From positions 38,668,617 through 38,732,616 of the forward strand of contig NC_080421.1 in assembly GCF_029873635.1 (NCBI RefSeq): DNA of 64,000 nucleotides, in the 5' to 3' direction. Under the pieces are notes generated by a model. That model was given only the letters and a program-made list of their open reading frames with translations, was not told the origin of the DNA and did no database searches. The DNA comes from Malania oleifera. Lineage: Eukaryota; Streptophyta; Magnoliopsida; Santalales; Ximeniaceae. Shown piece by piece: positions 1-12,100 of this stretch (position 1 is its first letter; each line of letters opens with the position of its first letter). Made by a program: the position numbers and the translations under genes.

Positions 1-2400
1 TCTATTTTTAACCCATTGGTTTTCTCAACCGGAGATTTCACATCTCAAATCCCCAATCGAAAGATGTAGAATTACAAATCTTTGATAAATTCAAAAGTAA
101 ATTTTATAAATATTATTCATCTCGTTTAGAACTCAAAAGGTATTAACTTTGTTAACAAAATCTAATACCGACAATATATCCGGAGACAATATCGCAGTAG
201 AGGAGTAATTTAACAAAATTAATAGTTTGTATTGAACATATTCATGGATCCTTACAATTCTATGGAAAAAGCATGATTGAATCCATGACGAGATTCATAT
301 ATATGAATATTCTAGCGCGAAATAAAACAAATAACAATTGATGAACAATAAATAGAAAATATATAAACATTGAAGACCAACAATATGGATTAAAAACAAA
401 TTGAAATACCTTTATTTTGATCTAGTAAAAGTCTGAACTAACAAAAGGCTATTTCAGGATAAATTGTAGCCCATTACATAAGGTTTTCAACGCAACTTGA
501 ATCGCCTAAAACCAATATCGGATGAGATAGTTATGATGAAAATACCGAACGGTGCGCAGATACTCTTCCAAAACAGGATTCTATCATATCCAATATTCTT
601 TCCTCCAATTTAGGTGGTTGATCTTCTTCATCTATGTTAAGGGTTGACTTCTAAATCTTCTTAACTTCATTCCTATCATAAAATCATTGAAAATTAATTG
701 GAATTAAAAACTTTATAAAATGAAGATTAAGTTAGAAACTTACCACTAACATATTCAAATTGTCCTTATAAATTAGCAAATAAACAAGAAAAAGTAATGT
801 TCAGATTAGACTTTTATGCACTCATCAGAGAGTCACATGTATGGAGTTAAAGAGGTTCTGACTCTTCATGAATGATTCAATTCAAAGGGAAGTTGAAGAG
901 ACTCTAATAGTTAGATGAACACAACGAAAATAGTCTCTATTGCTAAAACTTTATATGGTTCCTTATAAATGGGATAAAATGAGTTGAATCATTCTTAATG
1001 AGGAGCCTAATAATCAAGCATATTTTATCGCCCGGAGAACTACTATAATTTTGACTTTATACGTTGAAGAGCAATTTATTATCTTATCAAAGTGTGCTTT
1101 GCATTTTTTTGCCATCCTAATAATGTTTTAATTTGTTCACACTTTAAAGTTATTTTTAATACCCAAATTATTAAAACTTAATAGTGATTGTTAAATTGAC
1201 AAATCTTAGGATAATCAACATATGGCGCAGTAATTAGTTTTTAGTTTATCCTAAAACAAAAATAAATGCGCTGAATTTTTTAAGTTTATTTTAATTTTGA
1301 ATTATGAGTATGACAAAATTCTTTTTTCTATATTACATATGTAATTTCTATTTTTATTCATAATTTTTAATTTTTGTTTTTAATTTCTCACTTTCTTAAT
1401 CTTTAACCATACTAAATTTGGGAATTTTTTCCTGATTTGTTTATTTTTTTAAAAAATATATTAAATAATACTTTTTTTGAGAAAATAATTTTAGAAATAA
1501 CTTTGATGTAATCTAGATTTGCCACGTGTCATTTCAAGAAATATTTTTCCACAAAAGATATAATTTAACACTTAACATTTCATCCACAAGGATTCCAGCC
1601 AGGCCAGCCATTCCTTCTGATATTTCAGCAGAGGTAGAGTCAAGTCTGGGGGTGCCTCAACGGTTCTGTTCCCAGCTTCCCTCTGATTATCCAAATCAAT
1701 ATCGTTTGCCATCTTCGCAAACTTCCCACATCAACGTCGGTCCTTCGTCCCCATTTTTTTTTCCTCTTAAAACCATCTGCTGTTTGTTTTGACAAAACTG
1801 ATGTTATTCCCCATGTTCTAGTCAACGAATTTTTTTTTAAAATAATAAGAAAAATCAATTTCCTACACTTTCTCAGTAACCAATCAAACTAATCGTACAT
1901 TGAGAAATTTCTTCTCCAAAAATGCAATAAAAATAACAAAAGAAACAAAACCTGTGACTTCTTATCTTCTATCGAGCGGCTTCCATGGCAGCGAAGCTTC
2001 ATTGCTGCAAAATCAAATGCAACTTGGGAGTTGGGTTCTTGAAAAATCTGATCAAAGGACCTTTTTACTTAAGCTTTGAGAAATTAAAAACTGACGGTAG
2101 CTTGGAGAGTTTTTTCCCCTTTATTATTATTTTTTTAAAAATATATTAAATAATATTTTTTTTTGTAAAACAAATTTTTAAAATGACACATAACAAAACT
2201 AATTACTTAAAGTAATGATTATTTGGAGTAATGAAATTACGTCAAAATCAATTGTTTTCTCAAAAAAATATATTATTTAATATATTATTTTAAAAAAAGG
2301 GAATAAATAAGGGAAAAACTCCCAAACTCGCATTAAATTTTAACGGTGGTAGACGGGGAAGATAATTAAGTCAAAAATAAAATAAAGAAGGGACGAAGCC
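1..2400. other. AT-rich upstream region, no gene seen
   Basis: I see no coding region here. Short open frames (for example around 1526-1792) resemble nothing I recognise and are not supported by splice sites or codon pattern. A G-box core CACGTG lies at 1523-1528, about 940 bp before the first coding exon; a role is possible but unproven. The stretch is strongly AT-rich and holds foldback arms described separately. Confidence 0.6.
2098..2345. mobile_element. Foldback / MITE-like element upstream of the protease-like gene
   Basis: A left arm at about 2105-2165 (GAGTTTTTTCCCC, then an A/T run containing ATATATTAAATAAT) is repeated in inverted orientation at about 2260-2335. This makes a stem-loop element of about 240 bp ending about 120 bp before the start codon. 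A further copy of the same arm lies at about 1425-1500, so the sequence is dispersed. No clear target-site duplication was seen, so the superfamily is not assigned. Confidence 0.5.
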
Positions 2401-2423
2401 TGAAGGGTTTTAGAAGAGGGGGG

Positions 2424-2533
2424 ATGCTGGAGCTCTGCACCTCCATAATCTCTCAATTTCAATGGTTTCCCTCTCGACTTGGTGTCGATATATTGCGCAC
2501 AAGCTCGAATACTCCGTCTCTCTTAGCTGGAAG
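2424..2533 (+). other. Possible overlapping upstream ORF
   Basis: An ATG at 2424 lies 38 bases before the main ATG at 2462 and is out of frame with it. The frame stays open through exon 1 and, after splicing to exon 2, stops at the TAA beginning seven codons into exon 2. If the transcript starts upstream of 2424, this uORF would overlap the main start and could lower translation. The transcription start is not visible, so this is inference. Confidence 0.3.
2462..2533 (+). CDS. Exon 1 of the S26-like gene
   Basis: Encodes residues 1-24, ending SLSWK, followed by the donor GTATCTC at 2534. The start is set by strong similarity of [16 protein letters not shown] to plant members of this family. 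The exon ends in phase 0. Confidence 0.88.
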
Positions 2534-4871
2534 GTATCTCTCCCTTTCTCTCAATATTATCAACTGGGTATCGTCGATTGTTGATGTTTTCAATGTAGAT
2601 TGATGGTTCTCCATACGATTAGAAGTTTTATTCCTTTAATTTTCTGGCGGTATTGTCCATTTTTTTGAATCATTGCCTCGAGTTTTTTTTTTTGTTGGTA
2701 AACGTTCTTTCATTCTGGGTCCATAGTTTGTGGATTTGCATGAATAATCACACGCCGTAGTTTGTCCTAATTATTTTCCCAATTGAGCTCTTTTTTTTCC
2801 CCGGCGCATGCAGGTTAGATGGACTCTGGTGCAGTTTGAGGTTGGATTTGTGCATGTCTATATGGTCTGTTACGGGGCAATGCTTGTTGATGATATTGGA
2901 AATACATTTTTTTTTTTCATTTTAAAACGAAAAAAACTGCATCAATTTTGGAGCTTGAAATTAAAATTACCTTCAAAGTTTAGTAAAACTGTGTGTTTGT
3001 ACATGTAAGTTATGTTTTGAAAGCAAAATGAGCACTTGTGCTAATCAACGATGTGTAAGGGTGTTTTAGAAATCTGCATTATAAACAAAATTGGTTTCAA
3101 ACAGAGCACTTGATGGGACAATGATGGTGTTCTTGCTTTGATTTTTTGAGAGCAGAAGAAGATTTCATTAAAAGATTAGGAATGTACAAAAAAGAGAATA
3201 AGAAATCCACCTAAGAAAAAATGGAAAGTAAAACAAAAAATGAAGACAACAAAGGAAAAGCAAAAAACACCAATCAAACCCAAGTAGAACCAATCCCATT
3301 GGATATTTGAGAAGTTCACTCCTTTAAACTACCTAGAACCAACACACCATTACAAAGGCAGATGATGAATCTGTTCCCATAACAGCAAAATATCCAGCTT
3401 CTTCCTAGAAAAATGTGAGCGTTAAGTTTCAACAATGAACTCCACACCGCTGCAAAATAAAAGCGTCTCTGTAATGTTACATATCCTTTTTCCTACCAAA
3501 ATCATTGAAGGAAATTGCCAAAAATTTCTCCACCATATCTTGATAGACCCAACCCCTCCCAATAAACCAAGTAGCTTATTCCACACTTTCCAAGAAAAAT
3601 CAGTGCAAAAAGAAATGGGATGATGTTTCTCAATTGTTAAAGGAAAGAAGACATACATCTGGAGAAAGTGCCTTAAAAGATCTCCTACAGTCCTACTCTG
3701 AAGCAACTTTTTGGTCTTCTTGCTTTCATTAATAGGAAAAAAAAAAAAAATGATGCCATGCTGTTTATCCCTCCTTTTATCAAGTAGGGGACCACTCGAC
3801 CAATGAAAAAAACAACGGTAAATACTTATTTTTGTCTGAATGGTATGAAAAAATAAATAATTATATAAGACATCAAACATAAATAATTATGTAAGGCTGA
3901 ATGGTTTATGCTGTGGCCGAGTGTGACCAGTGTTGCCAAAGTGAAGTCTATCTGTTATATATGTGCCTCTGTCCTTATGATTGTGCATCGGCAAGATTTC
4001 ATTGTTGATAGTTTAGTGATGTGGGGAAATGATTGGTATAAGGGTGGTCAAGTGGATCTGAATAAGGTGTTAATCAAGATAGCATTTGCGTGGGCCATGC
4101 ACTCGGCCACCCTTTCTTACTTGGACACCATCTCCTTTCTGTGATATAGTACTTGGCTAAATTGTTTTAGATATTGACATGAATGAAAAAAGTGATAGAG
4201 TTTGTGTCCACCCCAACAATTTGAAGACTCATCATCACAAGGAAGAAATTTTCTATTAAATTAGGAGGATTTAAGATAATTATTTTGCTGTTTCATTCTT
4301 AATTTTTTGTGTTTAGTCCTAGGTTTATTGTGTCCTTTTGGTTGAGTCCTTGTTTGAATGGAAATAGAATTTTAAGGGGGCGTGAGAACTTTTAAGTTAT
4401 GTTTAGTTTATGAAATATCTATTTCTAGGAATACAATGGAATAAGGTGAGCATGAAATAGAAATTGTGTAGGGATATAAAAAATTAAATGAAAATCATTC
4501 ATGCCAAAGTTTGTATTATTCCAACCAAAATTGAATAGTTAAATTTGGAAAAATCATTCCTTGTCTATTCCATGTTTATGGATCAATATAAAATGTTTCA
4601 TTGTCATTTGTTTTAGGATCTATTCCATGTTTATGGATCCATATAAAATGTTGCATTGTCATTTGTTTTAGGATGCAAGTACCATTTCTTTTGTAAGCTA
4701 TCAAATCCCTATATTATGTGTGTTGTGTTCTAAGGTATGGACATTCCTTGAACCAAATGCAACAAATTGGCGCGATAGAGGTCTCATTGTAAGAAATCTT
4801 GTACAAGAGGAAACATATGCATCAATACTATTTTAAATTGTTCCTGTACTTAGATGTAGTTCCAACAATTC

Positions 4872-4914
<43 letters not shown>

Positions 4915-6160
4915 GTCAAATTTCTCACCTCCTAATCTCTCTTCTCATCGTTCTTGTCCCATTTACTGAAGGGTATGACTTGGGCCCAAGTCCCTAAATT
5001 CCATTCCTATGCATTTTCATTAAATAACGAATTCTCACTTTGGGAAAACATTTCATATAAATACATGTTTGTATAAGCTTCTGTGTAGCAGCAACCACTT
5101 CCCTGGTGCTTTTGTGCATAGATAGGAGGACTTTCACTTGCATAGGTCACTTGAAACAATTTACCTTCTTTTTTTTTTTCTGGTTTGTTTTAGAAATTGT
5201 TATTCAAATTGGAGCAATGATGCAAGCTTATGTCAAGGAATCAGCCCATCCAAAAAGGGTGTTACTTTCCCAAGACCCTAAGAGTGGGAGCCTTGTGAAT
5301 TAGGCTGACCTGTTTTATAATTTATTTAAATTATATTGATTGTCTAGCTTAAGAAAACTAACATGAATGATAGGGAAAATTTATAGTTTATAATGATACT
5401 CTGCTGCAAAGGACAAGCATAGAATCGAATTGTTAGTTTCAGGATGGAGTGATATCATTAAAGCACACATAATAATTAAATCCATTACCATGTATAGATT
5501 TCAAGTTCAAGTTGCATTAGTGATGCAAGAAAATCCCACAAACACAGCTCAGGTAGTTGGTGGAGATATTTAGAGATCAGGAATAGCAAAGAGATATTAA
5601 AATCTCTGTCAAGGACTAGAACTTCTAGGTTACACAGCCTGGGGAAGAAAGAGAATAACTTTCACTATCCAATATCATCAAAATCTGAGTTGCTGCCTTA
5701 GGTGCACTTTTATACTATAACATCTTAATTAAAATCTAACACCAGGCCTGGAAAAATCCTCAACTCTCACGAATACCCCTACAGGAATTCAAGAGACATA
5801 AACCCCCTAATACTTGTTTTTTGATAGAACCCTCAAATGAAAAATTGCTAGTGGCCTGAATAGTACTTGTGCTACAGCTGCATGAATAGTGCTCACACTA
5901 CTCTATTGAGAACAGTAGCATTTTTTTTTAATTTTTTCTCCTCCATATCTCCCCAAGTTGGAAGAGGGAGAACTCTTTCAGGCTGTTCTTTCTATGGTGT
6001 CTGCATCAAAGAACAGTTTACTCCTCTGCATGAATGTATTCGTGAAAACTCTTGCACATATAGCAATTGATTTTTCTGTTTTCATTTTCTCTTGTACTTG
6101 AGTTGCATCCCCTTGATGGCTTCACCTATTTAATAAATTATTTATCTCTTAGCTGATAAC

Positions 6161-6191
<31 letters not shown>

Positions 6192-9100
6192 GCAATTGAT
6201 TTTTTCATTGGTTATACTCGCTTGTTTTTTTGGATAAAAAAGAAGATATCTTAAGAAAGAGAATGTACAATCAGAGCGAGGATACTAAATCCTCAAAAAG
6301 AAAAAGGAAAAAAAAAAAGGAATAATGAAAGTAATAAAAAATAAAAAAACTGAAATTATCCAAGAAAACCCCTCTTTAATCCCTGTTGGTTATACTCACT
6401 TGGCTTTTTAAGTAGTCTATTTTGAATGAAAAAAAATTAACAAATCCATCTGCACTAAGGGTGATTTTAGCCCCTTTTTTTATTTTTTATTTTTTTAGAT
6501 GAGCTCCTTCTTTGTAAAAGCTGGGTATAACACGTTTAGTAAGCCGCTTTTTTAGCTTTTAAAAAGCTAGTTTTTGTTTTTGTTTTTTTTGTTTTTTTTT
6601 TGAGAATTTTTATAAGTTACAGTTTTGGAGCTTTTAAAAGCTAGAAGCTAACATCTTTATAGCAGATTATTCTATTTCACCGGTGTATTTTTTCAAATAT
6701 TACAAAATTATCTGCACATTAATTATGTCTTTTAAATTTTCTTGTTAATTCTTTTCCTTTTAATGAAAATTTCTTTTTCTATAAAAAGGAAGTCTCCTAA
6801 ATTAACTTATCCTGTTTGGTCATTTTAAATAACTTTGACATGTTATGACTTTTTTCTTTTGCCACACTTAGGATCAGCTTTTTCATTTTAATGACTTTTT
6901 TTCACAGGGGACCAAACAATTTTAAACAACCTAATTCAGCTTCTTTTCATCAATTCCTTTTCATTGGGCACAAGGGCAAACTAAACCTAACTTTAGTTTC
7001 TGTATATTTTTTTTTGGCACTATCAAATGCTGTAAAATCTCCCCAAACCTGGTCATATATTTGAGGAATTTGATAACCCCAATTCTTCTCTACGCGGACT
7101 TTTATAAAGCTTGTGCGTGGTATTCCGATTAAAAGAAAATGGATTGATAACAGGTAACATAGTGGGACTTTCATGAAGCACTTGAAAACATTCCCTCTTC
7201 TTGAATGGCTGCTGGACCATAAAGTGAAGAACTTACTTCCATTCATTAGGGTAAACATCATAGATTGGTGGAGAATCCAATATTCAAGAATTCCATCGCA
7301 ATTGATAGTCTCAATCTGTGGAACTATCATCTTCAAGACTACCTTCTTTTATGTTTGAAGTGTTGCAGATTCTTTCTGGTATCTCCACTCTTGTTCCTGT
7401 TTGATCCCCATTTTTTGCAGAAGTTGCTCTGTCATCATTCAAATCTCTAAAATTTGTCGTGTTGGTTTGACCTAGTAACACTTCCTTTTACTGACACAGC
7501 AATTTTAGAATCAGTCTTTTGTGCTAATACTAAATGGATGGGAAAACAAGCTGCCAGGATTTGTTGAAAGAGAGTAAGAAAATCAAAAGGGAGAGCAATA
7601 GAATGAAATACTTGGCAAGGGGCTGGTTTTTGAATTCTAATATCTAAACCCAGTGAAGGAGGAATGTATCTTTTCAGAATATTATTTCAAAATACATCTG
7701 GTTGGTTGTTTTTTCTTTTGAGGATTTCGTGTCCTCTCTTAGGTTGGTTTCTCTCTCTTCTTCCGCATTATATTTCTTTTTTTTTTCCATTAAAAGAAAA
7801 CATCTGAATTGTCTCCTTACATCAATTAGAAGTCCTTATGTAGCATAAAATCTTAATATCTTTAAACTGGTTTAGTCTCAATCTTTCATTGTGCCCTAAA
7901 GATAATAACTGAAAAAAAGACAAAAAATCCTAATCTGCTGTAGCAATGTGAAAAGCTTGTGCAATAGTCACTACTGGAGCACCAGTAAAAGTTATTTGAA
8001 AAATTGACTTAGCTTGTGGATCAATTACATTAACTGATTATTAAGTAGAACAATATTCTTAATCATCTTCCAGTATTCGCTGGTTTTCTGCTTGGATGGT
8101 TGGGACATTTGTCATTCTGTTCCTTTTAAAGTTATGACTGCTGGCAAAATTTAATTTTGTAGTTTCTGCTCTCACCACCCCCCACCCTCAAGCCCGCCTC
8201 CCAGAAAAGGAATTGATTTTTCTGCTGTAGTTTAGTAAATGTTTTTTTGTTTGCCTTTTATCTTATACTTATGAATGGTGGCTGTTGGAGCTGCTTCTTT
8301 TGTACACTTTTCTCATTGAACCTTCTTTGCAATGCAGAGCTATAAAAGAGGTCAAATAACTGACAGAGAAGTAGGTGATGTTGTGTGGAAAAATGTTTTT
8401 CAAGGAAAATTGACTTTCATGCATTGGAATAAGGGAGAGGAGATGGCTCCGGCAATTGGGGGCCAGGGGGGAACTCTTCTTGTCAGAAAAATACCTGCTG
8501 CAAATCCAAGGTGATATTTACTTATGAGAGAAATTTCAAAATTTTTATTTAAATGTGTGCCTATTTTTCGCTTGTTTGATTTATTTATTCATTTATTTAT
8601 GTTTTGTGAATTAAACTTTCATTTACTGTTGCATGAGATAAGCTTTTCTTGAGCAGCTTCCGGAAAAGCACTCTCTGGTCATGTATGCATATCCCTCTTG
8701 TTGCGGTCTATAATATTGTCATATTATGCACGCAGAACAACAAAATCAATTGAATTTTATTTGATGACCCATTGGCCTCATACGAGTTTCATATGAGTGT
8801 TGTAACTGCTTGTGTAATCTGAAATTTCAAATCTTACTTGATATATTCCATCTCATGCTTTTGCATGAGTTTTGGAATCCCGTTCCTAATAATAAGCATT
8901 TATTGGGACACTTGTAGACTTTCTGTATTTTTGGTAAATATGCAAGTCAGAGGAAGAAATTGACGAACTTTACTGGAGGAGGGAGAGATGTGAAATTTAA
9001 AATTTGTGTTGCACCAGCTATATAGCAGCATATGAATCTAAATATTGTAGTGGGTTCCCATATCCAAAAATTGATTTAGGGCACTACTTGGAACTTTGAA

Positions 9101-12100
9101 AATGAGGCATTGTGAAATGGATATGAAGATATTGTTTTTTGAGACTTGCAAGAGGTACAAAAAATATTAGGGTTTTTTAAAAAATCTTGTCTCCAACCAT
9201 CCTCCCGGGGAAGGGGGGGGGGGGGACCGAGTTGGTGCCTTAAAGAGCATGGATTGGGGTACAAGTGTTGGGAAAAGTGCGGGGCTTTCCTGCTGACCGT
9301 GGATAGTTGTGTGAGCATTGCACAAGGCAAGAAGGAATGAATTGGATTTTGCTCTCTCATTTGTTCTCCACGACTCCACCTTTAGGGTAGTTTTCTCTTG
9401 AAATCATTTTACTAAGTTGGAATTATGCACAAGCATGGCTACTGTGCAAAGCTGATAAAGAAGGGAAGGAATATTCTTTGATCTTATTTAGGAGTCTCGG
9501 ATATTTGGTGCATGGGACGCCTTCCAAAGGTCGTATGTTTAGCTGATTGTGAAGCATGGTGGTTTGGTAGTGGTTGCACCTTCAGCCCAGCGGGCTTGGG
9601 CTCGTACACTTAAATTCATGAAGGCAGGGGATTGATGGAACATATGCTGCATTGGTTTCCATTACCTGTCATGGAATAATGCCTTTGGACTACTGTAGTC
9701 AAAAGAATTCCTGGTGTGCATCAGGTCCTCTGGTGCAACGAGGTGCATGCCTAGCTTTTCAAGCTTCCAGGCAAGGGGCTAGCCTCTGGTTCTTAGAACA
9801 CCTATCATCAACATTACAATCATATGGTTATCATGCCCTTTGCATAAATGCGTATCAGGCCCTCAGGTGCAATGAGGTGCACACCTAGCACTTCTCAAGC
9901 TCCCAGTCAAGGCACCTGGTGCAAGATCCAGGCAAGGGGCTAGCCTCTGGTTCTTAGAACACCTATCATCAACATTACAATCATATGGTTATCATGCCCT
10001 TTGCATAAATGCGTATCAGGCCCTCAGGTGCAATGAGGTGCACACCTAGCACTTCTCAAGCTCCCAGTCAAGGCACATGGTGCAAGATGCATAGAATGAG
10101 CGCTTTGTTGAAACCTGTCTGCAGCATTAAAATCTTAATGTTATGATGCCCCTTGCATAAGGTGAAATGCTTATAAATTGATTGTGAAGCTTGGTGGTTT
10201 GGTAGTGGTTGCGCCTCCCAGCCCAGCGGCCTTGGGCTCGTGCACTTAAATTCATGAAAGCAGGGGATTGATGGAATATATGCTGCATTGGTTTCCATTT
10301 ACCTTTTATGGAATAATGCCTTTGGACTACTGTAGCCAAAAGAATTCTGGTGTGCATCAGGCCCTCAAGTGTAAAGAGGGGCAGGCCTAGATTTTCAAGC
10401 TTTTAGACAAGGGGCTAGCCTCTGGTACTTAGAACACCTATCATCAACATTACAATCTTATGGTTATCATGCCCTTTGCATAAATGCGTATCAGGCCCTC
10501 AGGTGCAATTAGGTTACACCTAGCACTTCTCAAGCTCCCAGTGAAAGCACATGTTGCAAGGTGCATAATGAACGCCTTGTTGAAACCTATCAGCAACATT
10601 AAAATCTTAAGGTTATGATGCCCCTTGCATAAGGTGAAATGTGTATAAATTGAGTGCCTTCATTGAAATCCTATCATCAATGTTAAAGTTATTAATATGA
10701 TATGGTTCCAGCAAACATATTTATAAAACCATAAGTAAATCATTTTCTCCTTTTTATTTACTTAGTTACATATAAGGAAATGCATCCCATTTGAATTAAA
10801 ACAGTTATAATTTTGAAACTTCAAAAAATAACAGGTCAACTTTAATTTCATTATAGTTTGATACTACAATTTTATGTTCAGGGATATTTAATTAAAATTG
10901 AGGCTCCTTTAACTTGATTTTGCCTAAGAATGATTAGAAGTTAAAGTGCTAAGATTTATTTATTTATTTACAGAGTAGGGCCTTTAAGGCCTCAGCTGAA
11001 TTTTAGTCAACAGAAGGCTTCCGGATTTAGACAAATTCTAGACTTGGTCAACCCCATATTCACTTGCCCTAACTTGATCCAAAATGTTCCGTAGTACTTC
11101 AAAGCCATGAAACTAATGCTAAGCCAAACAAAGGAATTGGGTAAACATAAACTTATGTGTGTGTATATGTTTTTTTTTTCTTAATAATTATGCTACAAGA
11201 ATTATAGGATGTAGCTCTATTTTTTATGTCATTTCCTTTTGCAGTTAGTATATATAAAATCAAATTTAAATGGAAATGCAAGGATCTGGCGCCCAGGTGA
11301 TAAAGGGGCATATTGTCTGGAGTGTGCTGCTTTTTGACTATATTGCTCAACACTGAAGGGACATGTCCATTTAGCATACGCTGAATTCTCAGGCATTATT
11401 GTCTGTAGATGTATGGAGGGCTTGCCTCTTCACTGCTCCACCATTTGAGGATACTCTGCCCGACTGTCTATTGCCATTTTTTGGCCGCGCTGCTGCTGTT
11501 CCAATGGCTTGCCAGGCTGTCATTGACAGTTAGAAGCCTTATTTAGAACTTCTAGGACCTTGCACCTGAACAAGTGCATATTATGGGTTTGGGACATGGC
11601 TAAATTTGTGGTTGTTCAAGGGGATTTACAGTCTTTCAGATGTGCAATGAAGCTTGCCTAAGGCTGCAATTCCATAAAAATAACCATGGGCAATTATTGC
11701 AGTGAAGATTCTGTTGGCATGCCATGTTGTGGTTGCAGGGAGTCCACTTGGGCATTGTGAGGTCCATGTTCAGCTATGAGGGTGTTCTCTTTATGAATAA
11801 GCACACTATGGGAAATTATGCCTTTGTGCTGCGCTATGACTTCATTTGCTGCGACTTTTTCTTTTGTTATTTATTGTTCATTTTTTTTTAAATGATTCCT
11901 CCTGCACTTTGATGAATCTAACCATCTTGTCTACGATCATACTTCAGATGCATCAGTATGGTGTGATTCCCTTAACAATTTCAATGTGTTACAAATCTTT
12001 TAGATTGCTGTAGCTTTCCTTCTAATGGACTGCAGCCATGCTTCCCATGGTTAAGTTCTCCTTTGCAATATTGTCCTATTTAAAAGTTACCGAGATGAGA

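Larger units (their letters stand above)
2534..8337 (+). other. Intron 1 (5.8 kb)
   Basis: GT-AG intron. It holds two short antisense L1 fragments (3144-3716, 6225-6385), a 55-bp tandem duplication, a CT tract and an AT tract, each listed separately. The rest (about 3880-4560, 4920-6120, 6400-8300) shows no recognisable gene. Poly-T/poly-A-rich stretches near 6480-6920 could be degraded small elements but have no clear termini. Confidence 0.75.

Noticed and set aside
1526-1792. 88-residue frame upstream of the S26-like gene
   Set aside because: No similarity I recognise, a low-complexity end, and no splice or codon support.
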